Shown one piece after another: positions 47,810 to 61,500 of a stretch of DNA of 64,000 nt; positions within the stretch are counted from its first letter, which is position 1, and every line of letters starts with the position of its first letter. The stretch comes from Hemicentrotus pulcherrimus (Eukaryota > Echinodermata > Echinoidea > Camarodonta > Strongylocentrotidae). The stretch lies in assembly GCA_003118195.1 (NCBI GenBank), contig BEXV01000182.1:175866-239865 (forward strand), read 5' to 3'. Below the pieces are notes generated by a model. That model made no database searches. It worked only from the letters and a program-made list of their open reading frames with translations, and had not been told where the DNA came from. A program made the position numbers and the translations under genes.

Positions 47810-47823
47810 GTTACCATGGTAAC
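47810..47823. promoter_or_regulatory. Perfect RFX X-box (GTTACCATGGTAAC)
   Basis: The 14-mer is a perfect palindrome and matches the RFX-family X-box GTNRCC-N2-RGYAAC at every defined base. RFX factors commonly control ciliary genes. No gene start was identified beside it. Confidence 0.45.
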
Positions 47824-48844
47824 CTAACATTTTGGCGCATTTGCAGTGTGTGTTTAATATTTCAAATCACAGTCCATGTGGACCATCCAAATTGGTTTTC
47901 GATTGCGTTTCGGAAAGTAAGTCTAGATTGCAAGATTCCCACAAAATGTGACTGCAGAAGGAAATGATTTCGTTTCTCATCACTCAAAGCTACTTTTTGC
48001 ATTTAACACTTTGAAGTCTTAGGTGTGTGAACTATACAACATGTTGCAGTATAGCCTGGTGGAGATTTTTTTCAAGCAGATTGGCTATTCTCTTGTGTGT
48101 TAAATGAAATCTTAATACTGTCTTGAAATCTTCAAAATTTAAGGTGCGTTTTTCAGGCTATACTGAGGGGGAGGGGGGGGGGGTGGTTATACGTCCATAT
48201 TTTCGTTTTTGTCAACATCATAATTTGTCAAGAAATACTTCACCCAATGTGTTTATTCTCTTGGTTATTAATCCTTCCCTTAAAATCAATGTTAATTAAT
48301 ATTTGTCATCTAGTAGACCCTAATATATATTGAGCCAGGCGGATCAATTGCCCCTGTGAATTAATCAAAAATAAACTCCCTATGTTTTAAATGGAATTGT
48401 TAAAACTTTCCTAACTCATTTCACTTCCTGAAGTTATGAAATTGAGAGTTTCGTGTAAATTAAAACAAATTATCTAAAGGGGTAGATGTCATATTTGTAA
48501 AAGAAGAGTCAATAAACAGCCACAAGAGCCCATGGGGAAATGCAAACGAGATGAGTGTTAGAGGAAAACAAAAATAACAATTACAGAAACAGAATAGATA
48601 AAGGAACACATTTATAGAGATTATTTCGGAGAAATTGCTGATTGAATTCAATGTATGAAAAATGGATGACGAAATGAATTAGTGAATTGATGGAAAATCG
48701 ATTTTCTATTTCAAAATTTAGACTTCTATCTTGCTTACAAACAAACATGAAATATATGAAGAAAAAAAAAGAGAAAAAGAAGGATGAAATGAAATGACAA
48801 GATGATGCGAGATCAGGGGAAGAGATAAAGATGTAGAAAGAGAG

Positions 48845-48892
48845 CGTGTGTGCGTGTGTGTGTGTGTGCGCGCGCGCGTGTGAGTGTGAGAG
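48845..48892. repeat. GT/GC alternating microsatellite
   Basis: An alternating purine-pyrimidine run of GT with an internal GCGCGCGCGC block, a sequence type prone to form Z-DNA. Confidence 0.85.
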
Positions 48893-51800
48893 TGAAAAAG
48901 GAAGACGTTGAAGAAGGAGAAAGGAAAAGGGAAGGATAAAGATAGAGGGTTTGTAGAGGGAGAAATAGAGAAGACAGAACTAGAAGAGAAGAAGGAGAGT
49001 CAAATAAGATGGGACATCGTCTCAAGTGGTGACAAGAGAGTCCAGGGTATTAAGTGCTGCGGGACACGAGACAGGCCCAAATTGAATAAATGAAATTAGC
49101 CCCTTATTGCGAGCTCAGGTTGACAACAATAAATTATCAGTGATCAGGAAATGAAGTGAAGTAGCTCACTATCCAACTCTTGTCAAGGGAAACGCAACAC
49201 CTTGGCCTATGCCAGCCCGGGGGCTGCTACAAGTATTTGACGGCTTCGGGAGCTAGCCGCTAATAGATCGTACCTTGCATCCTATCTCTTTTAACCTTCT
49301 TATTCTCACAATATTTACAATCCACACTTATTTCTCTCCTACTGGTCTGGGGATGGGAAGTGGTGTGATTCTTTTTTTCTCTCTTATAGAGATTTGGTCC
49401 CTACTTCGTTTCTAAATCATCCTTGCTATGATGGACATTAGGGCATCCCTCTGGCAATGACCTGCTAAGTGTTTTAACGATCAACACGGCCCTGGAAAGG
49501 ATAGGAGAGGCTTATACCTCTTTGGTTATTGGACAGGTCAGAACTATTGCCAATAATATTCAATGTCAGTGATGTCACAAGGGAACGTAAAACGTCAAAG
49601 GAAATTCTCCCCAAATTGACGTGGTTTCGGTTGATTGTTGTTCGTAGAATAGGGGTCATTGTCTCGCGCCTTTCTTCTGAACAATAACAATTCAATTCAA
49701 TTCAATCCAATCAAGGCTTATTAAAACAACCTTTGCATTCACAGACTGAATTAAACATGATTTCACAGTGTTGGCAAATACAACTTATATGCAAATTGCA
49801 ACAATAACAAACATGTAAAATTGAATGTAAAAGATAAATTGGATTTATAGACATAAAGGTTTACTTTCTAATTAAACACAACATGGACAAATATACAACA
49901 AAGATATAGGCATTTAATAATGCAATCTTTTCCTGTCAATTAAGTCATTGTATTATTTTTCCATGGCATCAATGCTATTTTTATTTGAAAACTTCCTGTA
50001 TACTAATACATATCTGTAATGTCTACTTTTTCATTTAAGAAGCTATCTTCATTTTTTTAATGCCGTTAAAGGTAAAGACTATTTACAAATTTTGCCCGAG
50101 GAATAATATTGATTTCCTGAATCATATTTAAATGGATGCTTTAATAGAGGGGGATGTACACCCTGTTTCTGAAGCGAATTCACTGATTGTATATACAAGT
50201 AGACAATACCAATATTGTACCTGAATGTTGACTTGACATAATTTAAATTGCTTGTCCCCGCATGCATGGTCTATCGCCCAGTCACAAGAGTGGGTGTCAT
50301 CATCCCCTTTACATGACTAGCTCTCTATTAGATAAATCAACTTTGACACTTTGACTGATGAAGTCAAATTAATGTTTGACAAGACGCATAATATATTCCA
50401 TGCTCGATGCGTTATTGTGTGACGTAACAATCACACAAGCAATCGAAGTGCTCGCAGACAACGATGACTTCATATCAGGGGTAGATAGTAGGGCATGGAT
50501 GTACGGGTATACTATCGGCAGGAAAATCTCCACGCAGCCGTCAATTTTCACAATGCCGTACTGGCTCATCGTAAATAAATTAAAGAAACATATCTTAACA
50601 GCAATTTCGAAAATCGCCTCATTAAGAATTACTCATATCGATATGGATTTTGGGGTCACAATTTTTTGTGACTCTTTATAAATGTAAATGTATTAAAATA
50701 TTTAAGAATGTTAGTTCTTTTAAGCTTAAAATATTTTTCTGTTTCCCGAGCTTCCACTTAAGTAATATCTCACATTACAAAGAGCTGTACAAATTACACA
50801 TATGCAATACAAATAGCATGGGTCTTTATCCATGATGCATTACATTGACGTATGTTCAAAAACATATTAGTATGTGATTCTGAATTAAGATCAGCACACG
50901 ACATTTTCTGTGAAACTTGTGGAGCACAGTTTGGAAACTGGTTCGATTTCATAGCCTCTTAATTTCGGAATATCATTAATCTTCAAATGACTTCTTGGTC
51001 AATAAACCATTAGTGAGCGAGCAAATATTTTTTTAAAAGTTTTCCTGAAGTTGCGAACCATAAAAAACATTGGCGATGAGTTGTATCCAATCTAGCTCTT
51101 TGATTTTTTTTTATCGTCATCAAAATAAAGATCGTCGAAGATGGCGTGATCCACGAGTCATTACCCATCGATAGTAATAATAATAATAATGATAATATCG
51201 TAAAAGTATTTAATAAAAACTGCATTCCATTGTCATCTCTTTCCTTTATATTACCTTTCCTCTACCTTTTCTTTTACTCCTCTAAACGCATCATAAGCGG
51301 GGTTTTTTAATGAAAGAATATCAACAGCCTATAGGTGTTATCGATAACCTACAATTTATTGTCTACATAAAATGCATTTGTATAGGCCTATTCTGCATCA
51401 CTAGTGTATTACATATTGGTTATACATTTTTTCTTCTCTTAGAGATGCATATAAATGAGTTATCATATTTCTTTTTTTTAAAAGGAAAATTATGAAGAAA
51501 CAAAAAGGAGAAATGTTCAGTTTGGTCAAAATAATGTTAGTTGAGTAATTGAGTTCATTGAGTATTTTTTTTACATGACATTTATATTCATTGCATGCCT
51601 TTTCTTGATAATGTGGCTTCATAATACTATATTATTATATATTGAATATAATAACAGAATATCATTTGAAAACAAAAACAAAATCAAAATCAGTATTTTT
51701 TTAATAACACTCAAGAGAAAGATAAGTAACTTTGGGATGTTTCTGAAACTCATCTTTACCAACCCAACGGGTGATTACTTTTTCAAAGAAATTTTTCTAT

Positions 51801-54530
51801 TCTAAGCGACTTGGTCGTTTCCTGTAATAAGGCAAATATAAAATAAAATAAAATAAGCCGGCTTGATATAGAAGTATTTTTTCGAAGCCATCAACATAAG
51901 GGCTAAGATGCAGACTATCTTTGTAATTAAAATAAATCCCAGACACTAATTAAAAAAACTTTTGAATAACAATGCATTTTTATTAAAAGCGCTTCTGGTT
52001 ATTTTGTCGATAAAAGTAGAATACGATATGTTATTATTGTAGCTACGCAAAGGAAATTGCTGTCAATTTCAAAATATATGACGTTTTTGCGGATGACGTT
52101 TATGGGTTGTGACGACAGACAATACGTGGAAAAACAAATAGATAACAATATTAACGATATAGTGTGCAATTAAAAGAAAAGAAGCAAAGTATAAATTGTA
52201 TTCAAGGAATTTTAAATCTATATGATCCTTTCAGTATGTATTCTTATGATGAATTTTTATTGCAGTTCCTTTTCATATTGACAAACGCATGTGTAAATAT
52301 AATCTTATCGAATCGCCGAGTGTCTTTCCCTTTGTATAAGGTTTCTTAACAGTATCTATGTTTCCGTTGTTTCACGACTAAAGAATAGGCTGAAAAGGTG
52401 TAAGTTTTCAACGCAGACAAAATGGCCGGAGGCTGGACGTGATGTGTTACGTTGCGTTATCGATCGAAGGAAGACGATGCATTTCAAGAAACTTGAAGAC
52501 ATAAGAGCACAATAGACTACATTCAATATAGTTTCCTTGAAATGTTCGATATTAAAGATTTCCTAGATAAGGTTCCAATCAATGTTATAGTATGCGAGCC
52601 AACTGGCACCAGATATACTTACACTAAAAGACATACTAATAAACGATAACACTGCATTTGCCTGTCAAATTTTGACAGCTTGTATGAATATACCTTATTT
52701 TTAAATATTAACTACTATTATATTCAGTTCATTCACTATACGTGTATGTATCGTATCTGTACAACTGTCTGTTCAACATTTGTTTGTTTGTGGGGTGGAG
52801 GGGGAGTGTGTGTGTGAGGGGGGGGGTACGTTCTTCGTTGTCTTGGGCTATAGTTTGTGATTCATCTGTGTGGTCTATTTGCACCACTGTCTCTGTTGAT
52901 TATGAAATAGATACTTAGGTATTTTGTTTCTTTTATAGTCAATCGAGTGTGATTTACCTTCAATCAGGCCCTCTTCAGGGTCGACTATGAAATGAAAAGA
53001 CATCACCCTTTGATGGAAATCATCAATAATTCCTTCATTTAGTTACGAACCTTTTTAAAATATTGAGGAGGGAAAATACAGCTTTCAAAATATACGGCGC
53101 AGATTTGGGAGAATCGAAGATAAATGTCCCTCTACCGCCTCATGCATCGCGGTAGCAAGTTTGATCAGGGATACCATTACGCGCCAATAGTAAACGGTGT
53201 ATCCGGCCTCAAGGAAACGGGAAAACATCCTAACCCTAAAGCTTATTACAACTATATTTAACACTTAGACTGATGCGAAACGGACTAATCGAATGAGCTT
53301 AGATTACGGTTTGTTGTAATCTCATACCGCTTTAATACTGTTAGCTAGAAGTAGACATAACCAAGGCTTGACATGCTAAGTGGTCTATATAGGAAAGTTG
53401 ATAGGTATTAGTAGGAGCAATCGCCCAGAGCCTGGTGTGAAGAAGTCGGAAACCGGTGGAATCTCAAGTGCCTACACTCTCTCTTAGAATCGGTCTATCG
53501 AATTCCCCCTTTATTCTTAGTTAATATGTATTTTGTTTTAATCTTCACCATGAATGAAGAGAATAAGTGTTACGAATCCATGATTTCTGCGTGCTTTTGT
53601 AAAGAAAGTAAATAACAATAACTAACATAACCTTTCATAAATAAAGGACATAGAAAACTCTCCGTGATGCAACGCGAAAGTTGTTAATGTCGATATGAAA
53701 GCTTCAAAGATGCTTGACAGAAACGGCATGTAACTTGCATTCAAATGGAAAGACTTTTACAATCTGAAACCAAAGAGGTAAGAAAGAGTATATCGAACTG
53801 TGGGCCGCATTATTTTCTACGACATATTGGAAGACAAGTTCTTTAATCGTAATAGATCCACCTCGACCACGTTAGGTAAGTATGGAGATGAAATGTAGAA
53901 ATGCAGATTACACTAGTAGGACACGACTTTCCTATAATTTCTATCGAAGCTTGTACGTATATTTATTAAAGGTAAATCGATAGTCATATTTTGATCAAAT
54001 TTATGCAATGAACATTGCTCCAGGTTTAGTCAAGGGAACATGGGAAAAGAAACAATTACGAATAATCAGGGTACACTATGGACTGATTGGTAATCATGGA
54101 TATTTGAATTCCAGCTTTATGTAAGCTTTAAGTATGTAAACAGAAATATTAATTCATAGCAAGATCTAGAAATATGCAGGAGCGAAAAAAGGGGGCGAAG
54201 GAAACAGAACGCACACACTCATCTCAACCCCCACACGCCACACCCGCTCACTTTACACCAACATGCCACACTGCACGCAAATACGCGTGCGCACACACAA
54301 TCAACTGAACAAACCCATCCTCTTACTTTTGCATTGTCATGTATAAGAATGTATTGATCGACACAGTGGAATTAATTTGATTGAAACTGAATTGGCATTT
54401 TTGTTGCCACCCTACCTTTTTCATTAAGATGAAACAAATCTGGTTGATTTAATTGTTGTAAAAACAATACAAAGATTGATACTAAGCCTATGTTTACCAC
54501 TCTTCTTCTCTCCTCTGAGCATTTTTTTTC

Positions 54531-54571
54531 GGGGGGGGGGGGNNNNNNNNNNNNNNNGGGGGGGGGGGGGG
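54531..54571. other. Assembly gap inside a poly-G tract
   Basis: Fifteen N residues (54543-54557) sit between two poly-G runs, followed by gctacttagat repeated twice. Confidence 0.95.
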
Positions 54572-55435
54572 CTACTTAGATCGGGGCTACTTAGATTTGC
54601 CTTGCCATATTAGTTTTATTTAAACGTTTGTCATCCCTTATTTGATCATATCAACAAATTATCAATGATATTCACTGTAAGAAACATTAAGACGTGAGCT
54701 CAAGATCTCCAAAATGTGACTTTCAGAAAGAAACAAAAATACAAAAAAGGGTTGCCTCTTTAAAAACCGATGAAATATGTAAGGTTTATCATGCCTTCTA
54801 AAACTGCCTTCCTTTTGGTAAAAATAAACTCTTCTTTTTATTTCAGTAACAGTATTTCCACAAAAAGGAAGGCAATGGTGGGGATCTATGAGTTCAAGAC
54901 TGCACTACCTATCTCTCTCATTCAGTTGTCTTCTCACATCATTTTTTCTAGAAGGTTTCACGTAGAATCTCACGCCTAGCTGTTTGTGTTCATGAGATGC
55001 TAAATGGATTTGAAGGTATACTGAATTTGAACTTGAGGCCTGAAGAAAGAGAGAAAGGTCAACTAAATATAAGCAAAAATGTCGCCGGTTAATAACACTA
55101 TATATATTCTGGAAGACGGCAATGAAGCACCGGGCTTTGCAAATGCCGCGGTAAATGTCTTGTTACAATTGGATAGGTAGTTAAATAATGTACCGGAAAT
55201 GGTAGGCATATCCTGTTGTTTCGCATTTTATTTACATGTAATTTAATATGCCTCATGTTTTTTTCCGTCGGCCTTAAGTGCTTTGGTAGTGGATTATGGC
55301 GAGTGGTACACTCAATTAAACATCCTCTACTTTTTATTGGTCAGTTATCATAATTATATTTGATAAACCACTATTATAGGTTGGAGCAGTTTAATCAATG
55401 TATATTAGGTAATAAAAGAAAGGGCTGTGAGAAAA

Positions 55436-55726
55436 CTCGAAGAGAAGAGAAGAGAAGAGAAGAGAGAGAGAGAGAATGTATAAGTGCGCCTATGTGTGCG
55501 CCTGTGTGCGTGTGTGTGTGTGGGTTCTGTGTGATAGAGAGAAAGAGATAGAGAGAGGGGGAGCTGTAAATAAAATGAGAGGATCGGATGGGAAGAAAGT
55601 TTTGTATAAAATGATAGAGATTATATAGATATTGAGAGTTAGAGAGAGGCGGAGAAAGGGACAGAGGTGGATAAATGTATGACAGTCAGTGGGAAAAAGA
55701 GGAAGAGATAGAGAGAAAGATAGAGA

Positions 55727-55764
<38 letters not shown>

Positions 55765-55935
55765 AGGATGGAGGGACGACGGGAGAAGGAGAGAGACGGA
55801 CAGGGAGTAAGAGGGGAGAGAAAGTGATGATTGGAAAGTCTGAAAGAGAGTCTGAAAGAGATGTGAAAAAGGGAGAGAGAGAAAGAGAGGGGGAGAGAGG
55901 GGAGGGGAGAAATGAGAGAGAAGAATAGAGAGAGA
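55436..55935. repeat. GA-rich purine tract
   Basis: About 500 nt are dominated by GAGA and GGGAGA on the + strand. The long open frames on either strand here encode only Arg/Glu or Ser/Leu/Pro low-complexity sequence and are not genes. Confidence 0.85.
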
Positions 55936-57466
55936 AAAATATACTCATGCCGATATACTCAAGCAAGCCAGCCGACAAAACCCATTTAGACTGGATGAAA
56001 ATACCTGTCTCGTATTTCACCTCAAAAATACCAAGGACTTTATATGAGCCATCTCCTTGTAAATTTAATCACAAGTAAAACAGCTCAAACTCTAGTCAAT
56101 TTCAACCAAAAGGTTAATGCATTTGGAGTTCTGAATTGCATTTTTAGTTACCTTTTTAAATATTCATTTTTCAATTAGTGCAGAAAATCTCTTCCACCAG
56201 ACCCTTGTGCTCATGAACTGAATGTAATGCTGTTTATCGTTCCGGTGCAGAAGTCACAGGTTTTATGAATGAGATGATAATTGCAGATGTAAAATTTTGA
56301 TCTATATTGATGATACTGATGAAAGGAAGACGATGCATACAAAAAGGAAACTTTTTTTAGGTCTATATGCATGTAACCAATAAAAACGATATTTGAAGAA
56401 AGCCGAATCGCATGGCAGCAAGGACATTTTTTAAGGTCTGTCTCTTTCCTTGTTGTTCTTTTAAATGCAGAAGAACGAATGTTTTTTTTTTTCCCACCTA
56501 TATCAGGAGTTGATGCTTTACTTTTCATTTACCAGAATAAAAGTAATTTGACCAGCTGATGGAAGGGGGGGGGGAACATTTTGGTTCATTTAGTGTTATA
56601 CCTGAAACAAAATCAATGCGTTCTAAATAATTCCCAAAACATGGCAAAATAATAAAAATATCTAGAACTCCCAGGTGCCCTGAACTTCATACTGATCATA
56701 CAAAATTCGTCGTCTTGACTGACGGAAAGAAAACAAAGCTATCGCGAATATTTCCCTTTAAATATATATTTGTCCCAGTTATAAATCACCATGAGCATGA
56801 TGATAATGCTCTGTATAGATTACTGACCACAAGAGTTTGAGAAAAAAAACCCTCTAGTTCGAGGCTCTGTAGTCATCGTTTCATCAGTTAGTCATCCTGT
56901 TAGCTGGCTATCGTCAATCAAACAAAATACTAATATTGGATATTCTAGATCATATGGGCTCTCCCGGGATCTTCATTATAAACTCAACATGTACCTAGAT
57001 TTTGTTATCGATCGGAGATTCGTGTGGACACAGACATAGTTTTGAGGTGTGAACCCCGTATGAATATTGACACCACATCACACTTTCACACACTGTTCAC
57101 ACAAAAAAGCTAATATAAAATCTAGTGCCATCGATTGGAGTATACACAGCGATTTCTTTTATCAGTGTCGGTATTTCTGCATTATTCAATTTTTTGTTGT
57201 TTCAGTGATTTTTCTTCAAGGCATGCTCAGCAAAGTTATCATTTTGTTGCTGACAGGATTCAAGGTTATCTCTTGAAGCTTTTTCATGTTATTTCAGCTT
57301 TCCTATTTCATCCCGCTTTTTCTCTTTATGCATGTTATAATAATGTCGATCCCATAATAAATTCTTAGCAATATTGTGTATTGTTAAACAAATGATTAAA
57401 GAATTCAATACAAGAACAGTTTACAATAAAAACCAAATATTTGAAAAAAAAGATAGTTTTCCTCAC

Positions 57467-57964
57467 CTATGCACAATATTCAAATTGTTAGCTTTATAAC
57501 CAACATCACTGTCATTTTCATATTCATCTTCATTCATCATTAACACTACCACCCCCTCCACCTCCATTAACATTATTATCAGACTCGCCATAATCATCGT
57601 CGTCGTCATATTCATCATATTCATCATACTCATCTTCATTATAATCTTCTTCATCATCATCATCACCTTCATTAACATCATCATTGTTATTGCCGCAATC
57701 GTCAGCATTCTCAGCTCTTGCCAGTTCCTGTTGGCATCATTCATCATTTACACTTCCACCCCTCCACCTCCAACATCATTAACATTATTATCAGACTCGC
57801 CATTATCATCGTCGTCCTCATATTCATCATAATCATCTTCGTCATCATCATCATCATCATCATCATCATTATCATCATCATCTTTATTAACATCATCATT
57901 ATTATTGCCGCAATCATCAGCAGACTGCAGCTGTCTCAGCTCTTGCTAGTTCCTCCTGGCAAAT
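57467..57964 (-). other. Tandemly duplicated Asp/Glu/Asn-rich coding-like segment
   Basis: Two units, 57533-57736 and 57738-57964, are alike at an offset of 205-225 nt. On the minus strand the upper copy reads LRQLQSADDCGNNNDDVNKD, then a poly-Asp run, DYDEYEDDDDNGESDNN and a Gly-rich end. The lower copy reads DDEEDYNEDEYDEYDEYDDD then GESDNNVNGGGGGG in its best frame. Small indels break both frames. A GTGAGG donor-like site (57461-57466) follows a frame reading NEDEYENDSDVGYKANN. It could be a variable acidic linker of the MAM-like gene at 58.2-58.6 kb or simply an ATC/GAT repeat that was duplicated. Confidence 0.45.
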
Positions 57965-58245
57965 GTTGCTCTCCTACCCCGTCTTGTTTTCTTACATGGG
58001 ACCCGTAAGGAGGTGAGATTCCTCCCATGGACCTACTTAGAATAGGTTCATGCTCCACCACTGCGTTGACGGAAGTCTCAGGAAACATATGCCATAAAGG
58101 CCGACGTGAAACAATAATGTTCTTCACTATAGATGATACTTTGTCCCACAGGTTTTAAGTCCTGTGTTAGATTCAATGACATGCAGGGCCTTGGATTTGG
58201 GATTTTATGTCTCCATCCTGAAGAAGTGAGATCTGGTGAGAGGCA

Positions 58246-58578
58246 TCAGACGGTTGGGGGAAGTATAGGAATGTCGACCACCACAGAGTTTCCTTGCAGG
58301 CTCTGATAGCAGGAAACCTTGACTGCATAGACATAACGTAGAACTAGCTATACAGAGCGTGGTTTTGTCTGAACCATTGTGTTAACAGCTACAAGTATGC
58401 ACATGAAATAACCCGAGCTGAAACACAAATGTAAAACCCTTTGATCGCGTCCATCTTTGCTGGAGATCGTTCTTGTCCATTGCAATGGGTCATCATCGCA
58501 TTCAGACTTGAGCAGCTTGCAAAACGGATGCTTTTGACCTGAGTAGAGACAATTAAAACCGTAGATGGAAGAACTGGA
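58246..58578 (-). pseudogene. MAM-domain-like frame with one internal stop
   Basis: Read on the minus strand, the frame after a TGA at 58579-58581 gives SSSSIYGFNCLYSGQKHPFC, then KLLKSECDDDPLQWTRT. Past a TAG at 58348-58350 the same frame resumes with YVYAVKVSCYQSLQGNSVVV then DIPILPPTV and a TGA. The layout F-N-C-x-x-x-G-x-x-P-F-C-x-x-x-x-S-x-C-D-D-D-x-x-W-T-R followed by Y-x-Y-A-x-x-x-x-x-x-x-x-G-x-x-x-x-x-x-x-P-I-L-P follows the MAM domain of extracellular adhesion proteins. The TAG means either a dead copy or an unseen intron of a living gene. No signal peptide or membrane segment is seen. Confidence 0.4.
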
Positions 58579-61500
58579 TCATGTTGACCAACGGCCCAAT
58601 ATCCACTTCTACGAGTCCAGAATTAGAAACACTCTGAATATATTCTAAGAAGATTAGTGATATGTTCATGCCCCAAAATACTCTTTAAACACTTAACTCA
58701 TGATAAGTGGTGAAGAGCAGTCTCATATAGGCTACTTGCATGCTAAGCGCTCCTGCATGCTAAGCGATCCTAGTCAATTTCAACTAAATGCAAGTCAGAT
58801 ACATATTCATTAACAGAAATTCATGCATATCAAAGAAGAAAATAAGGAAAAGTAGTAATCGGGATAAATCCAAGACGGAATTCGATTTTATTCCAACTAG
58901 CTTTTTTTTAATTAACGGAAAGATTTGCATGGATCATTCTGTTTCCTCTTAATCTAAAAATCAATTACAGTAAGCGGTGACTGAACTCAGCAGTGCTAAG
59001 GGATGGTCTTTAGACGCATAGCTTTCATTATATTTCCAACTATTATCGTTTTTAACATTTCCCTGTACTATAAGAAAGACAATTAGTATAGAAGGAGGAA
59101 TATAGATTTCAAATGTGCCGGCTTTCCTGAAGTCTGTTAAAATATGATCTGGATATCATACATAAACATAGTGAAATAGATGAAATAAATCCAGAGAAAA
59201 TTAGGAACACCAACATTGTAAAGTTTCCTGTCAAATATACTCGAAACCATTATGATGATTATAAATTATAATCAACTTTTTTCTTAAACAGCACGGAAAC
59301 GAATATATTTTAATAATATTGTTCTCATGATGCACAATTTGCAGTATTTATTTGTTATTGCGGTGAATCAATGTTTTCTATCTTTAAGATTTAACAGACG
59401 TCCAGAGCTAAAGCTTTAAAAACATTTTGAAAAAGAAAGAGATGTTATAAGAGAAGCAACTTTTAAAAAACGGACAATATTTACACCAAAACACGTACTT
59501 TAGGAAAACCTTTGCTAAGTTGTCAACCAGGAGGAGACTTGTTGATACATCACAGATAAAGGTTCGGCTGTAGTGGATTTCTTAAATACCCCGCATTTTT
59601 CTTGTCAACTCCCGAAGTTCAAGCAATATTCGGTCACCTCTAGACTAATGAAGCCTAGCCCTAACCATGTAATTCAATCTCACATCTATCTCCGGTCTTC
59701 TATTTCGCCGAAAATGTCGAGAAAAATTACAACTGATTTTGCCCCCCACTGATTGGGTTTAGAAGGAGTCGGGGGAGTATAGAGGCTGAACACGCAGTGC
59801 TGTGTCCATTTGCAAACTAATTCGGGCGGGAGAAAAGGGACGATGTATTTCACGCTCTCCGTAGAAAAGGACTCGGATAGAACGCTACGTTAGGTTTTTC
59901 AGGAGGAAGGCGGAAAGGGGAAAACTTGTTTTTCAGAAATGGGAATTCCTAATCAGTTCGAGGGAAAAGATGACTTTTTGAAATGGTAGATTTAAAGGAT
60001 GTATTACAAACGAAAGTGATAGTCTATATCTGTTATATTGAGGTACACGCCACAGAATCTTCAAACAAAACGCTTTAAATTAGTTTGATCATAGCTTTTT
60101 CACAAACAGTTAAATAGGACTAAATGTAACCATTTTTCAATCAAATCATTTGGATACTATTGAAATATTTTTGTTTTCTATTACAATACATTGCTAAATG
60201 AAAGTTTAAAGATTTTAAATAAATATTCATCCACGTTTATATTTACCCAATTTCTTTTTCTCTTCCTTCTTAAAGTGTGTGTTGGATAAAAAATTCAGGC
60301 AACGATGGCGATCTCTTCGGGAGGCAAAGCTCACGATTTTGATATCGTTTTATTTATTTGAGTAGAAAATGTATAATCGGATCTTCCAATCCTAAAAAAG
60401 TACCCTTGTAAGATACAAGTCAACATTCTCATATTTACAATGGATTTGTAAAGTACCAAAGCAATTTTCAACCCACTCATACGTAACAAAAATATTATAC
60501 CATTGAGCTAGAGCTATATAGATAAAAAGCAAATTTCCACAAGGATTATTGATGTCAATACTTGCTGCTGGTACTGGAAGTCCTTTAAATAGTGATCAGA
60601 AATGACTCGTCATCGCAAAAAGAGCAATTATTGACCCTTTGTAAAGTGCATGTTAAGAGAACCATGTCCGTTGTTGCGCATCCGCCCCGTATTTGTGACT
60701 AAGATGGTGCCAGGGTAAAAGGACAGATACAAAAAAAAATCGTCAGCAGAACGACGACCGACCGACTGATAAATGTCTCGGGGAGAAATGGAGGAAAAAA
60801 ACCTCAAGCATTTCAAGTATCATGTATCATTCTGTCTGTAACACTTTGACAAGTTATCGTCATCAGAAAGCGATTGAAGGAGTGAATTTAAAGGTCTCAA
60901 AAGCAGTAATGGTGTCAAGACATTGTCTAGTGTTAATCTAAATGGTTTCCATACGGTATTGGGGGAAATGGGTTAAACTCAATGAACAGCGTACTGGTCT
61001 GCATCTAGGAGTAAAAAGGGAAAGGAATTAAAGCAAAAAGAAATAGTTTGAAAACTTGAAAGCCATATCTAAGTTGTTAACATAGGTTTGATCGTGATGT
61101 AATAAAGATTTTTTTGATAAAAATGTGATTAAATATGTCAGAATGTCCTTTAGTCTGCAAGGAAAGCTTCAAGCTCGTCTCATTAATAAGACAATTATAA
61201 ACTAAATTGATAATCTATTTTTTTAAATAATTAATAAGGAAAAAACGGGCATAGTTCGTGAAATAATAATACAACAATGTAAACAAGTTGTGAGAGGCAG
61301 ATTTTTGATACGGAACATTTCCGAAGAATTTCGAAAATGTTATTTGTATGAAAGTATAAAAACGCTCTACATCTTCCACATCATCACAATGGATTAACCT
61401 CAATCCATTTAAAAGCCTTAAAGGAGAACTCCATCCCCAAAACAAGCTACTGCCAACGAAAGGAAATGACTCGGAACAGAATGATAAATAGAGAAAATAA

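Larger units (their letters stand above)
38221..57466. other. Intergenic region without recognised genes
   Basis: Open frames here are short and show no recognisable domains. The contents I can support are palindrome copy 9, the SINE-like repeat at 42181, the minisatellites at 45.0 kb, GA and GT repeats, the RFX X-box at 47810 and the poly-G gap at 54.5 kb. TTGAA/CAATT pentamer runs occur at about 44810 and 49690. A small frame starting at an AAAATGGCGG context (47124) is discussed under findings. Confidence 0.6.

Noticed and set aside
50376..50681. 101-codon + strand frame
   Set aside because: No recognisable domain, codon use like the flanks, and an overlapping frame on the other strand of similar quality.
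55490..56020. 176-codon minus-strand frame of Ser/Leu/Pro
   Set aside because: It is a translation of a CT/GA simple repeat, with no domain and a biased composition.
56211..56528. 105-codon minus-strand frame with CPCCH and HKTCDFC
   Set aside because: The Cys/His spacing suggests a zinc site at first glance, but it fits no zinc-finger pattern, and the region is AT-rich with no splice or composition signal.
57836..57880. ATC/GAT trinucleotide repeats as a CRISPR-like array
   Set aside because: Units are 3 nt with no spacers; this is a microsatellite inside the duplicated acidic block.
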